DNA from: Jejuia sp043557195 | Lineage (GTDB): Bacteria; Bacteroidota; Bacteroidia; Flavobacteriales; Flavobacteriaceae | DNA: 64,000 nucleotides | Direction of reading: 5' to 3' | Assembly: GCA_043557195.1 (NCBI GenBank) | Contig: CP121314.1 | Span: forward strand, 1,302,001 to 1,366,000 | In this document: positions 36,370 to 45,641 of the stretch, piece by piece | Layout: each line of letters begins with the position of its first letter | Numbering within the stretch: position 1 is the stretch's first letter | Notes under the pieces: model-generated | What the model was told of the DNA's origin: nothing | Seen by the model: only the letters and a program-made list of their open reading frames with translations | The model's database searches: none | Program-made: the position numbers and the translations under genes

Positions 36370-37134
36370 TTAGTCGTTACGTTGTGCAATGGCTGTTTTT
36401 ACAGAGCCATAGCTGTCTTTTAAGGCTTTAAATACTTTATCTCTAAAAGATTGATCTAATTCAAATTCTACTTCCTGCAGTAGTAAAGTAGCATCCACGA
36501 GTACTTGATCTTCATTTTTCATTCTGCTTAATAAAATATCGCGTTGTGCTGCTTTTAAAAGTGAATCGATTGAAGTATCAGATACTCCAGATTTTGTTTC
36601 ACTTAGCTTATATATTGCATCTGCAACTTCTTGTGCTTTTTCTGTTTCAAACGCTAATACTTCAACTTGTTTAGTTTTTAAAACATCCTTTTCTTCTTTA
36701 ATTTTTGGAACCACTTCTTCTTTTGCAATTTGTAAAGGTGCTTTAGTTGAATTCGACTTAGTTTTATTAACTACTACTGTAGTGCTATTCTTTTCTAGTT
36801 TCTTCTGCTCTTGTTCAATATTCTCAACTGCTACTGTTATTTCTGTTGCTGTTTTAAAATCTTCTATTGCAGGCTTACTTTCAATAGTCTCAATGTTTTC
36901 TGGTGCGTCTACGACTGTCTCTACTTCAATATCATTATTAGAAAATTGAAATACTGCAAATAGAACTCCAATAACGCTTGCCGCAATACCTATCCACCAT
37001 AAGCCTTTATTGTTAGATGTGTTGTCTTCAGCCTCTAAACGCTCAGATAATTTATCCCAGGCCCCTTTTGATGGTGCTATGGTGCGCTTTTCTAGCTTGT
37101 CCTTAAAATCGTCTTCAAATTTAATTGGTGCCAT
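36370..37134 (-). CDS. Single-pass membrane protein, putative anti-sigma factor
   Basis: The 254 residues have a short cytosolic N-terminus (EDDFKDKLEKRTIAPSKGAWDKLSERL), one transmembrane helix (about 44-63, GLWWIGIAASVIGVLFAVF) and a charged extracytoplasmic part. This is the shape of anti-sigma factors. The ATG lies 14 bp inside the end of the ECF sigma gene, so the two are translationally coupled. No ZAS zinc motif is seen, so the anti-sigma role is inferred from position and topology only. Confidence 0.65.
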   Translation of the reverse strand: MAPIKFEDDFKDKLEKRTIAPSKGAWDKLSERLEAEDNTSNNKGLWWIGIAASVIGVLFAVFQFSNNDIEVETVVDAPENIETIESKPAIEDFKTATEITVAVENIEQEQKKLEKNSTTVVVNKTKSNSTKAPLQIAKEEVVPKIKEEKDVLKTKQVEVLAFETEKAQEVADAIYKLSETKSGVSDTSIDSLLKAAQRDILLSRMKNEDQVLVDATLLLQEVEFELDQSFRDKVFKALKDSYGSVKTAIAQRND

Positions 37135-37696
37135 AGCTTGTTTTATTTACTTTTTTTATTTGTTCTTGAAGCATCTTTCGTGCTTTAAATAATTGCGATT
37201 TTGATGTGCCTTCACTAATATTTAAAAGTTCGGCAATCTCAAAATGTTTGTAACCTTCAATGGCGTACATAATAAACACCATACGATACCCTTCGGGTAA
37301 ATCATCAATTAGTTTTTGAATATCATTAACCTCCAAATCGGTTTCCATACTGTTACTATAATTGTATGTACTCACATCTTCTTCAGATAAAAAATCAATT
37401 CTTTTTTTTTGCCTTAAGTATGAAATTGATTCTCTTATCATAATACGGCGTATCCAACCTTCAAAACTACCTTCGCTTTTATAGGTTTTTAAATTTTTAA
37501 ACACTTTAAAAAACCCATTTAGCATTGCTTCTTCAGCTTGCTGAATATCTTTTATGTAATACCTACAAACACTTAGCATTTTTGGTGCATGCATTTCAAA
37601 CAATACATGTTGTGCTTCACGATTATTCTTAATCGCTTTTTTTATTAATACGCTTTCGTTTTTATGTAGTTGTATAACTTTCAAAAAAGATTTCAT
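37121..37696 (-). CDS. ECF-type RNA polymerase sigma factor
   Basis: The 191 residues contain sigma region 2 (AQHVLFEMHAPKMLSVCRYYIKDIQQAEEAMLNGFFKVFKNLKTYK, then GSFEGWIRRIMIRESISYLR) and region 4 HTH (LPEGYRMVFIMYAIEGYKHFEIAELLNISEGTSKSQLFKARKML). It recruits RNA polymerase to a specific regulon, perhaps envelope stress. It overlaps the putative anti-sigma factor gene by 14 bp. It is the first gene of the trio, and the 241 bp upstream hold its promoter, but I found no exact consensus. Confidence 0.93.
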   Translation of the reverse strand: MKSFLKVIQLHKNESVLIKKAIKNNREAQHVLFEMHAPKMLSVCRYYIKDIQQAEEAMLNGFFKVFKNLKTYKSEGSFEGWIRRIMIRESISYLRQKKRIDFLSEEDVSTYNYSNSMETDLEVNDIQKLIDDLPEGYRMVFIMYAIEGYKHFEIAELLNISEGTSKSQLFKARKMLQEQIKKVNKTSYGTN

Positions 37697-37937
37697 GTTA
37701 CTATTTATAAAGACGCAAAAGGTTTTAAAATGGTTGCCTGCAGTTTATATTTTTTTTCAATAGATGTGCGAATCATGCAATTTAGGAGGAAAAATGAAAT
37801 TAAAAAAACGCAATTATACCATTTAATATAAGTTTTTTTGAAATTATTTTCAATGAAAAATAAAAATGTGTGATTTATTTCTTTTAAAACACCAAATTCA
37901 TTGAATATTCTTTAAAGGATAGTTATATTTAAAAAAA

Positions 37938-39389
37938 GTGAAGCCTATGACTAACGATAACTTATTTTCATCATATGACTTACTCCCAAATACTTGGGAT
38001 GAAATGTATAGTAATCCTTCAGATATTAGATCTCAATACAATATCATTAATGACTATTTACGAAGTACATCGCCGGAGGTGCTCTTTAAAAAAGAAGAGC
38101 TTTCTAAGCAATTGTTTATGAGCCAAGGTGTTACTTTTACAGTGTATAGTGACAATGAGGGTATTGAAAAAATATTTCCTTTTGATATTGTTCCAAGAAT
38201 TATAAAAGCCTCGGAATGGGAAAAAATTGATAGAGGCATTAAACAACGTATTAAAGCGCTTAATCTTTTTATTAAGGATATTTATCACGACCAGTTTATT
38301 ATTAATGATGGTATTATTCCTGGAGAACTCATTTATTCTTGTCCAAATTTCTTAAGAGAGATGAAAGGCGTTAAAGTGCCCCACGATATTTATGTTCATA
38401 TTGCTGGTGTTGATTTAATACGGAATAACGACGGTGAATTCTATGTACTTGAAGACAATTTACGAACACCATCTGGAGTGAGCTACATGCTTGAGAACAG
38501 AGAAATTTCTAAACGTATATTTCCTGGAGTAATCCCTAAAAATCAAATTAGACCTGTAGCAAATTATCCTAATGTACTTTATAAAAAATTAAAAGAACTC
38601 TCTGACCAAAATGACCCCAACGTTGTATTACTAACTCCAGGTATTTATAATTCAGCTTACTACGAGCACACTACACTAGCACGCCTTATGGGTATTGAAT
38701 TAGTAGAAGGGAGTGATTTAGTGGTTAAAGACCACTTTGTTTTCATGAAAACAACTAACGGCCTAAAACGTGTTGATGTTATTTACAGACGTGTTGATGA
38801 TGAATTTTTAGACCCCTTAGAGTTTAATGAGAATAGCACACTAGGAGTTGCTGGTATTATGGCTGCTTATAGACAGGGCAATGTAAATATTGTAAATGCA
38901 CCCGGAACTGGAATTGCAGACGACAAGGCAATTTATATTTATGTACCCGATATGATTAAATACTATTTAGAGGAAGAACCTATTCTAAAAAATATTGAAA
39001 CCTATCAATTAGGAAAGCCCGAAGAGTATGAGTATGTAGTAAATAATATTAAAGACATGGTCATTAAAAAAACAGATGGTAGCGGTGGTTATGGTATGCT
39101 AATGGGACATGAAGCTAGTGATGAAGACATTAAGGACTATCTTGATAATGTTAAAAAAAATCCTGATAATTTTATAGCACAACCTATTTTAAGACTATCT
39201 ACTGCTCCATGCTGTATAGATGGCAAACTATCTCCACGATGTATTGATTTAAGACCTTTTGCGCTTTCTGGTAAAGATGGTATAGATATTACTCCTGGTG
39301 GACTTACAAGAGTAGCTTTAAAAAAAGGATCTTTAGTTGTAAATAGCTCTCAAGGTGGTGGTAGTAAAGACACATGGGTAATTCATTAA
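37938..39389 (+). CDS. Circularly permuted ATP-grasp type 2 protein
   Basis: ATP-grasp enzymes form amide bonds using ATP. The 483 residues match the circularly permuted family: FPFDIVPRIIKASEWEKIDRGIKQRIKALNLFIKDIYHDQ, HIAGVDLIRNNDGEFYVLEDNLRTPSGVSYMLENR, NVVLLTPGIYNSAYYEH, VIYRRVDDEFLDPLEF and VIKKTDGSGGYGMLMG. The start could be the GTG at 37938 or the ATG at 37947. It opens an operon with an alpha-E protein 17 bp downstream and a transglutaminase 8 bp further. This trio is known and predicted to make or modify a peptide, but its product has not been defined. Confidence 0.93.
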   Translation: MKPMTNDNLFSSYDLLPNTWDEMYSNPSDIRSQYNIINDYLRSTSPEVLFKKEELSKQLFMSQGVTFTVYSDNEGIEKIFPFDIVPRIIKASEWEKIDRGIKQRIKALNLFIKDIYHDQFIINDGIIPGELIYSCPNFLREMKGVKVPHDIYVHIAGVDLIRNNDGEFYVLEDNLRTPSGVSYMLENREISKRIFPGVIPKNQIRPVANYPNVLYKKLKELSDQNDPNVVLLTPGIYNSAYYEHTTLARLMGIELVEGSDLVVKDHFVFMKTTNGLKRVDVIYRRVDDEFLDPLEFNENSTLGVAGIMAAYRQGNVNIVNAPGTGIADDKAIYIYVPDMIKYYLEEEPILKNIETYQLGKPEEYEYVVNNIKDMVIKKTDGSGGYGMLMGHEASDEDIKDYLDNVKKNPDNFIAQPILRLSTAPCCIDGKLSPRCIDLRPFALSGKDGIDITPGGLTRVALKKGSLVVNSSQGGGSKDTWVIH

Positions 39390-39406
39390 ACTAAAAAAGA
39401 CAAAAC

Positions 39407-40333
39407 ATGCTAAGTAGAGTTGCAAATAATTTAATTTGGCTAGATAGATATATGGAACGTGGCAACGGTATTTTAAGTTTACTTAAAGTGAATTTTTATG
39501 CCAACCAAGACTCTCCTGAATTATTTTCATGGTCTCCTATTATTAAAAATTATACGAGTACTGATAATACCTTTTATACCGAAGATGCTATCGCCTGTAT
39601 AGACTTTATGGTTTTTAATAATGAAAATTCCAACTCTATTTTAAATATTGTTACACGAGCTAGAGAAAACGCTCGTAGTGTTCAAGAACACATATCTAAA
39701 GAATTGTGGTTATGCATTAATAGCTACTATTTATTTCTAACAAAAAAAGGACTTCGTGCAAAGCTCAATGAAGAAGACCCTATCGTTTTTTTAGATAACC
39801 TTTTAGCATTTCATCTTAAATTCTATGGCAATATGGACATCACTTTAGAGCGTGGTCCGGCGTATTATTTTATGAATATTGGCAAGTACCTGGAAAGAGT
39901 TATCCAAATTTCAGATTTTACGGCAATGAAACTCATTGAAATTGCTAAAACATCCGACAGCCTAGAGCAAAGTTTTTATTGGAAAAATTTATTACTATCT
40001 ATTGGTGGATATCAACTATATTTAAAAAAGTATAAATCCTCATTTAAGGAAGACCATATTATCACCATGATATTTCAAGATACATTGTTTCCACGTTCTG
40101 TGTATTACTGCATCAATAAATTGAACAGGCATGTAAATCTTTTAATAGAAACTGGTGAACTTGAAAAAAATAATATAGAATTTCTACTCGGAAAACTTGA
40201 AAGTACGATAAAATACACTACTATTGAGAGTATCAACGACCAAGGCCTTGATAATTTTATCAAAGGCATAAAAGAGGATATTAAAAATATTTCTTTTAGC
40301 ATTAATACCGTTTACTTTTCTAATGTTAACTAG
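39407..40333 (+). CDS. Alpha-E domain protein (DUF403)
   Basis: The 308 residues are almost all helical, beginning MLSRVANNLIWLDRYMERG, the standard alpha-E start, with ARENARSVQEHISKELWLCINSYY and a GRxAYYFMNIGKYLERV segment. Alpha-E proteins are the constant partner of circularly permuted ATP-grasp proteins. The catalytic role is uncertain. It lies 17 bp from the ATP-grasp gene and 8 bp from the transglutaminase gene, so all act in one pathway. Confidence 0.92.
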   Translation: MLSRVANNLIWLDRYMERGNGILSLLKVNFYANQDSPELFSWSPIIKNYTSTDNTFYTEDAIACIDFMVFNNENSNSILNIVTRARENARSVQEHISKELWLCINSYYLFLTKKGLRAKLNEEDPIVFLDNLLAFHLKFYGNMDITLERGPAYYFMNIGKYLERVIQISDFTAMKLIEIAKTSDSLEQSFYWKNLLLSIGGYQLYLKKYKSSFKEDHIITMIFQDTLFPRSVYYCINKLNRHVNLLIETGELEKNNIEFLLGKLESTIKYTTIESINDQGLDNFIKGIKEDIKNISFSINTVYFSNVN

Positions 40334-40341
40334 TTAAGCTC

Positions 40342-41295
40342 ATGCCAACATTTTTTATAAAACATCTTACTAAGTATAGCTATAGCAACTTGATAATAGA
40401 TGGCGCTAATCAAATTATGTTGCATCCTATACAGGACGAGTTTCAGAGTGTAACCTCACATACCTTAAGTATCAATACAAATCCTAAAATAGAAACCTAC
40501 ACTAATTTCTTCGGAAATACTGTTGGAACATTTATGATTTTAGAACCTCATAATTTTTTATCTATTATTTCTGAAATTGAGGTGAAAACCAAAGAAAAAC
40601 TCTTTCCAGATGACTTAATACCTGAAAGTGAGCAATGGGCGGAATTAAAAAACATTAAATACAAACCAGAATTTTTTGATTATTTAAAATACAAAACGTT
40701 TGATGGTACAGATGCTATTTTAGAGTTGTTAAAAACGAAAGACTTGAATACACTTTCACCATTTAAAATTGTGCTTGAATTATGTGAATATATTTATACC
40801 AATTTTAAGTATATACAAGGGATTACTGATGTAGATTCTAAGCTAGACCATGTGTGGAAGTTAAAAGCAGGCGTTTGTCAAGATTTCACAAATATACTCT
40901 TACAAATGGTAAGGATGTTAGGCATACCAGCTCGTTATGTAAGTGGTTATATTTGCCCTAATGAATCTGGTTCGCGTGGTGAAGGGGCTACCCATGCTTG
41001 GATTGAGGTTTACATACCTTTTTATGGATGGTTAGGTATAGACCCAACCAACAACGCTATTGCAAACCAATACCATGTACGTTTGGCCGTTGGAAGAGAT
41101 TATAAAGATTGTGCTCCTGTTAAAGGTGTTTTTAAAGGTAATGCAACAAGCGATTTGTTTGTACAAGTAAAAGTAAGTACATTTAAAAACACTGATGAAC
41201 TTACAATATCCTTAAAAAAGGAAGAGATAGAAGTAAGTAACAACAGTTATCTTCAAAATGTAAAGTTGTTGCAACAAATGCAACAGCAGCAGTAA
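40342..41295 (+). CDS. Transglutaminase-like protein
   Basis: The 317 residues have an N-terminal beta-domain (TFFIKHLTKYSYSNLIIDGANQIMLHPI, typical of the bacterial transglutaminase-like N-terminal domain) and a papain-fold core. The triad is C179 in AGVCQDFTNILLQMVRMLG, H218 in GATHAWIEVY and D234 in GIDPTNN. It is likely a peptidase or amide-transferring enzyme acting on the product of the ATP-grasp gene. No signal peptide is present. It ends the three-gene operon and is followed after 109 bp by the GGCT-like gene. Confidence 0.93.
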   Translation: MPTFFIKHLTKYSYSNLIIDGANQIMLHPIQDEFQSVTSHTLSINTNPKIETYTNFFGNTVGTFMILEPHNFLSIISEIEVKTKEKLFPDDLIPESEQWAELKNIKYKPEFFDYLKYKTFDGTDAILELLKTKDLNTLSPFKIVLELCEYIYTNFKYIQGITDVDSKLDHVWKLKAGVCQDFTNILLQMVRMLGIPARYVSGYICPNESGSRGEGATHAWIEVYIPFYGWLGIDPTNNAIANQYHVRLAVGRDYKDCAPVKGVFKGNATSDLFVQVKVSTFKNTDELTISLKKEEIEVSNNSYLQNVKLLQQMQQQQ

Positions 41296-41404
41296 TAGTT
41301 CATTTTTGGTTTTACAAAATTTTAAATTATATTTTATGTACTAATTCATACTTTGTTTAAAAACTTTTCGGTTCCAGAAACATCAATTTCCAATCTAAAG
41401 AATT

Positions 41405-42067
41405 ATGAAAATATTTCAGTCATTACTTATAGTTTTAACTACTATCCTTTTCCTAAACTGTAGCAACAAAGCAGCGAAACCCACAATTCAAATTGAAGAA
41501 GGTAAAATTGGTATGATTGGTTTTGGCTCATTAATGTCCAAAACAAGTATGGAACGTACGTTACGCCGAAAATATAAAGATTCTGTTTACCTAGTACATT
41601 TGGAAGGTTACCAAAGAGCCTGGAACTACTACACCCCATTTAATAGGGATGAAGACTGGTTTCACGTTCAAGCGATTGACACCATTCCTATAGATAATAT
41701 TATAGCCCTAAATATAATGGCTGCGGAAGGTGAAAAAATGAATTGCGCCTTGTTTTTTATTACGCCCGAAGAGTTAGCGCAATTTGATGAGCGCGAAGTT
41801 GGTTATAACAGAGTGGATGTTACCGATAACATTGAAGAGTATGCTTTTAAAGGCGGAAAGGTTTATGCTTATAAGGCAGATAAGGACCACACTTATGATG
41901 GAAACAATCCAAATACGTTCCTTCCTGATGGTTACCTTAATTTAGTTACTGAGGCATGTGATAGTATAGGTAAATCATTTAGAGATGAATTTGAAGCCTC
42001 GACCATACCTTATGATCCTAAAAAAGTAGCTAAGCGTGAAAATGTTTTTATGAAACCAAGGGAATAA
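41405..42067 (+). CDS. Gamma-glutamylcyclotransferase-like lipoprotein
   Basis: The 220 residues have a lipobox (LFLNCSN, Cys near residue 17) and a GGCT fold: IGMIGFGSLMSKTSMERTL (the substrate loop, usually YGSN), HLEGYQRAWN and the catalytic-Glu region AQFDEREVGYNRVDV. GGCT enzymes cyclise gamma-glutamyl residues to 5-oxoproline. Its location downstream of the ATP-grasp/alpha-E/transglutaminase operon suggests it may act on a gamma-glutamyl peptide, but the lipoprotein signal places it outside the cytosol. Functional linkage is inferred. Confidence 0.8.
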   Translation: MKIFQSLLIVLTTILFLNCSNKAAKPTIQIEEGKIGMIGFGSLMSKTSMERTLRRKYKDSVYLVHLEGYQRAWNYYTPFNRDEDWFHVQAIDTIPIDNIIALNIMAAEGEKMNCALFFITPEELAQFDEREVGYNRVDVTDNIEEYAFKGGKVYAYKADKDHTYDGNNPNTFLPDGYLNLVTEACDSIGKSFRDEFEASTIPYDPKKVAKRENVFMKPRE

Positions 42068-42194
42068 CTTTAACTAGGCCATAGTTAGCACTTGATTTTG
42101 TAAAAATTCCCAGCTAACTTGATGTAAGGTCAGATATAAGCATTTAAAACGGCGTATATCCACGAACCTATTAAACGAATCTCTTAAGAACGTA

Positions 42195-43172
42195 TTACTT
42201 CTTTCTATCAATCACATAATTCACCATTAATTCAAGTGAATTTTTATAGTCTGAATTGGGATAAACTTTAAGTAATTGTAGTGCCTCTTCTTGGAAAGTT
42301 TTCATCTTTGTAATGGCATAGTCCAAACCACCATTATCTTTTACAAAAGCAATTACTTCTTTTACGCGCTTAGTATCCTTATTATGGTTTTTAATAGAAT
42401 TTATAAGCCACTTTTTATCTTTTTTACTCGCATTATTAAGTACGTAAATTAAAGGCAAAGTCATTTTTTGCTCTTTTATATCGATACCTGTGGGTTTGCC
42501 TATTTGAGTTTCTCCATAATCAAATAAATCATCTTTTATTTGGAATGCCATACCTATTAACTCTCCAAACTTACGCATGGTATCTACATGTTGAGATTCT
42601 GGCTTAACAGAAGCAGCACCTAAACTGCAACAAGCAGCTATTAAAGTTGCGGTTTTTTGACGGATAATTTCGTAATACACATCTTCAGTGATATCGAGTT
42701 TTCGGGCTTTTTCTATTTGAAGCAATTCACCTTCACTCATTTCGCGAACTGCGATAGAAATAATTTTAAGAAGATCGAAATCATTATTATCAATAGACAA
42801 CAACAACCCTTTTGATAGTAAATAATCACCAATTAAAACTGCAATTTTGTTCTTCCAAAGCGCATTTACTGAGAAGAAACCTCGGCGTCGGTTACTATCA
42901 TCTACCACATCATCATGCACCAAGGTGGCAGTATGTATCAATTCTATTACCGAAGCACCGCGATAGGTACGTTCATTCACTTCGCCTTCAGACACCATTT
43001 TAGCGACTAAAAACACAAACATAGGTCGCATTTGCTTCCCTTTTCGGTTTACAATATAATGCGTAATTCTATTCAAGAGCGCTACCTTACTAGACATAGA
43101 AAGCTGAAACTTTTGTTCGAAAAGTTCCATTTCGTAAGCTATAGGTTGTTTTATTTGCTCTACTATCTTCAT
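42195..43172 (-). CDS. Polyprenyl diphosphate synthase
   Basis: The 325 residues are a trans-isoprenyl diphosphate synthase: first Asp-rich motif LVHDDVVDDSNRRRG, second motif FQIKDDLFDYGETQIGKPTGIDIKEQKMTLPLIY, and KGKQMRP near residue 50. It builds long isoprenoid diphosphates, most likely for menaquinone side chains or undecaprenyl-like carriers; chain length cannot be read with certainty. It follows rlmN on the minus strand with 23 bp between, and a promoter -7 element lies at the end of rlmN. Confidence 0.93.
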   Translation of the reverse strand: MKIVEQIKQPIAYEMELFEQKFQLSMSSKVALLNRITHYIVNRKGKQMRPMFVFLVAKMVSEGEVNERTYRGASVIELIHTATLVHDDVVDDSNRRRGFFSVNALWKNKIAVLIGDYLLSKGLLLSIDNNDFDLLKIISIAVREMSEGELLQIEKARKLDITEDVYYEIIRQKTATLIAACCSLGAASVKPESQHVDTMRKFGELIGMAFQIKDDLFDYGETQIGKPTGIDIKEQKMTLPLIYVLNNASKKDKKWLINSIKNHNKDTKRVKEVIAFVKDNGGLDYAITKMKTFQEEALQLLKVYPNSDYKNSLELMVNYVIDRKK

Positions 43173-43180
43173 TGAGTTTG

Positions 43181-43188
43181 CAAAGATA
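43181..43188 (-). promoter_or_regulatory. -7 element of the polyprenyl synthase promoter
   Basis: Minus-strand TATCTTTG, 8 bp upstream of the ATG. It fits TAnnTTTG; a TTG lies about 22 bp further upstream. The transcript would have almost no 5' leader. Confidence 0.35.
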
Positions 43189-43195
43189 CTATTTG

Positions 43196-44236
43196 TTAAG
43201 ATTTATTAGCCAATTGTCCACAAGCTGCGTCAATATCCTTTCCTCTACTTCGGCGAATAGTTACTGTAATACTATTTGCTTCTAAAACATTTTGATACAT
43301 ATCTATAGCCTGAGAATTTGCTTGTTGAAATTCGCCATCATCTATTGGATTGTATTCTATTATATTTACTTTACTCGGTGCAAATTTGCAAAACTGCACT
43401 AAAGCATCTACATCTTTTCGCTTGTCATTAATTCCTTTCCAAACTACATATTCGTAGGTTATTCTATTTTTTGTTTTGGCGTACCAATATTCTAAGGCTT
43501 CTCTTAAATCTGCCAGTGGAAACGTTTCGTTAAAAGGCATTATAGACGTTCTCACTTCGTCAATAGCAGAATGTAAGGATACTGCAAGTTTGAATTTCAC
43601 ATTATCATCTGCCATCTTTTTTATCATTTTTGGGACTCCAGAGGTTGATACTACAATGCGCTTTGGAGACATTCCCAGGCCTTCATCAGACGTGATTTTA
43701 TCTATGGCTTTAAGCACATTATTGTAATTCATAAGTGGTTCTCCCATACCCATAAACACAATATTGCTTAATGGTCTATTATGATATAGTCTACTTTCAT
43801 TATCTATGGCAACTACTTGATCGTAGATTTCATCTGGATTGAGGTTTCGCATGCGTTTTAAGCGTGCTGTGGCACAAAAACGACAGTCTAAACTACATCC
43901 TACTTGACTAGACACACAGGCTGTAGTTCTGGTTTTTGTTGGTATTAAAACGGATTCTACAATTAACCCATCGTGCAATTGTACTGCATTTTTAATAGTG
44001 CCATCACTACTTCGCTGCATAGTATCAACACGAATATGATTAATCACAAAATTATCTTCGAGCATTTGACGCGTTTCTTTTGAAATGTTAGTCATCGCCT
44101 CAAAGCTATGTGCAGATTTTTGCCACAACCATTCGTACACTTGGTTGCCCCGAAATGCTTTATCACCCTGACTTACAAAGAAGTCTCGAAGTTGCTCTTT
44201 AGTTAATGCGCGTATGTCTTTTTTTGTAGCATCCAT
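43196..44236 (-). CDS. rlmN: 23S rRNA (adenine-C2) methyltransferase RlmN
   Basis: RlmN methylates A2503 in 23S rRNA and A37 in some tRNAs by a radical-SAM mechanism. I use the ATG at 44236 rather than an in-frame TTG at 44248, because the TTG lies inside a promoter -7 element. The 346 residues hold the radical SAM motif CSLDCRFC, GMGEPLMNYNNVLKAI and the final Cys in DIDAACGQL that forms the methyl-Cys intermediate. Housekeeping and well conserved. Confidence 0.96.
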   Translation of the reverse strand: MDATKKDIRALTKEQLRDFFVSQGDKAFRGNQVYEWLWQKSAHSFEAMTNISKETRQMLEDNFVINHIRVDTMQRSSDGTIKNAVQLHDGLIVESVLIPTKTRTTACVSSQVGCSLDCRFCATARLKRMRNLNPDEIYDQVVAIDNESRLYHNRPLSNIVFMGMGEPLMNYNNVLKAIDKITSDEGLGMSPKRIVVSTSGVPKMIKKMADDNVKFKLAVSLHSAIDEVRTSIMPFNETFPLADLREALEYWYAKTKNRITYEYVVWKGINDKRKDVDALVQFCKFAPSKVNIIEYNPIDDGEFQQANSQAIDMYQNVLEANSITVTIRRSRGKDIDAACGQLANKS

Positions 44237-44245
44237 TTGCGATTG

Positions 44246-44253
44246 CAAAAATA
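44246..44253 (-). promoter_or_regulatory. -7 element of the rlmN promoter
   Basis: Minus-strand TATTTTTG fits TAnnTTTG. It overlaps the alternative TTG start of rlmN and implies a transcript starting only a few bases before the ATG at 44236. Confidence 0.4.
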
Positions 44254-44312
44254 GTGAAAGGATTGACGAATTACGATTTTTGAATTACGAATTGTTATTA
44301 TGGAGAAGAAAC

Positions 44313-44469
44313 CCGCGTTAGGGATAGAAGCGGCATCCTTTTGTTTTTTATATAAATAAAATGACTTTATTTTAAGTGCTTTACAAAAAAAGCCCTATGG
44401 ATTCCTGCTTTCGCAGGAATGACAGAAAACAAAAGATATAGCGGATAGCCCGACCCTTGTGGTAACGCC
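44313..44469 (+). repeat. Dispersed repeat family, copy 2 (interrupted)
   Basis: It begins CCCGCGTTAGGGAT like copy 3 and ends GGATAGCCCGACCCTTGTGGTAACGCC, again like copy 3. The middle is different and contains ATTCCTGCTTTCGCAGGAATGA (44401-44422), a REP-like hairpin. It could be a degraded or recombined copy. Confidence 0.55.
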
Positions 44470-44501
44470 AAAAAAAAATCCCGTTAGAAACGGGACTTTA
44501 A
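44469..44501 (-). terminator. Terminator of queA
   Basis: On the minus strand the stem GTCCCGTT/AACGGGAT with loop TCT is followed by an 8-T run. It lies directly after the queA stop codon at 44504. Confidence 0.8.
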
Positions 44502-44503
44502 TT

Positions 44504-45559
44504 TTATATGATTAACATGGCATCGCCATAGCTGTAGAATTTGTACTTTTCTTTTATGGCCTCTTGGTAGGCTTCCATTACAAAATCGTGACCTGCAAAC
44601 GCTGAAATCATCATTAGCAGTGTAGATTTTGGTGTGTGGAAGTTGGTTACCATACAATTGGCGATACTAAAATCGTATGGCGGGAAGATGAATTTATTAG
44701 TCCACCCGTCCATTTCGTTTAGCAAGCCACTAGAGGACACCGCACTTTCTATAGTACGCATTGCAGTGGTACCAACGGCACATACGCGACGTCTTTCTTT
44801 AATACCAGTATTAATAATGTTTACGGCTTCTGGACCAATTTTTATCTCTTCACTATCCATTTTGTGCTTAGATAAATCCTCTACCTCAACCGGATTAAAC
44901 GTTCCTAAACCTACGTGTAAAGTTACCTCAGCAAAATTAATCCCTTTGATTTCTAACCGTTTTAGTAAGTGTTTTGAGAAATGTAAACCTGCTGTTGGTG
45001 CCGCTACAGCACCTTCGTTTTTTGCAAAAATGGTTTGGTAACGCTCTTCGTCTTCTGGCTCAACATCTCTTTTTATATATTTTGGTAATGGTGTTTGCCC
45101 TAATTCTTTAAGTTTAATTCGGAATTCTTTATAAGAACCATCATATAAAAAACGTAATGTACGCCCTCTAGATGTTGTATTATCAATAACCTCGGCTACC
45201 AAACTTTCGTCTTCTCCAAAATATAGTTTGTTACCAATACGAATTTTTCTTGCTGGGTCTACCAATACGTCCCACAAGCGCTGTTCCTCGTTTAGTTCTC
45301 TTAATAAAAACACCTCAATTCTTGCACCTGTTTTTTCCTTATTCCCATATAAACGGGCAGGAAACACCTTGGTGTTGTTCAAAATCATTACATCATCTTC
45401 ATCAAAATAATTTATCAAATCTTTAAACTGCTTGTGTTCAATAGTCTGGTCTTTTCTATTTAAAACCATTAAGCGAGATTCGTCTCTATTTTCAGAAGGG
45501 TATTCTGCTAATAATTCTGCTGGTAAATCGAAACCGAAGTGCGATAATTTCATAGACAA
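44504..45559 (-). CDS. queA: tRNA preQ1 ribosyltransferase-isomerase QueA
   Basis: QueA transfers and rearranges the ribosyl group of AdoMet onto preQ1 in tRNA anticodons, forming epoxyqueuosine. The 351 residues begin KLSHFGFDLPAELLAEYPSENRDESRL and contain NNTKVFPARLYG, PLPKYIKRD, AAPTAGLHFS and FPPYDF, matching the family at normal length. It is transcribed alone from a good promoter, with a terminator directly after it. Confidence 0.97.
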   Translation of the reverse strand: MSMKLSHFGFDLPAELLAEYPSENRDESRLMVLNRKDQTIEHKQFKDLINYFDEDDVMILNNTKVFPARLYGNKEKTGARIEVFLLRELNEEQRLWDVLVDPARKIRIGNKLYFGEDESLVAEVIDNTTSRGRTLRFLYDGSYKEFRIKLKELGQTPLPKYIKRDVEPEDEERYQTIFAKNEGAVAAPTAGLHFSKHLLKRLEIKGINFAEVTLHVGLGTFNPVEVEDLSKHKMDSEEIKIGPEAVNIINTGIKERRRVCAVGTTAMRTIESAVSSSGLLNEMDGWTNKFIFPPYDFSIANCMVTNFHTPKSTLLMMISAFAGHDFVMEAYQEAIKEKYKFYSYGDAMLII

Positions 45560-45594
45560 TTAATTTATTTGGTATAATTATTTTTACAAAGTCG

Positions 45595-45626
45595 CAAATA
45601 TACAATCTGAGGATAGGGGTTGTCAA
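45595..45626 (-). promoter_or_regulatory. Promoter of queA
   Basis: Minus strand: TTGACA (TTG at 45626-45624), 21 bp, then TATATTTG (45602-45595). Transcription would start near 45588, about 30 bases before the ATG. Confidence 0.6.
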
Positions 45627-45641
45627 GTAAATGGACAATTA

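Noticed and set aside
44237..44248. RlmN starting at TTG 44248
   Set aside because: The TTG lies inside a TATTTTTG promoter element; the ATG at 44236 fits the family start.
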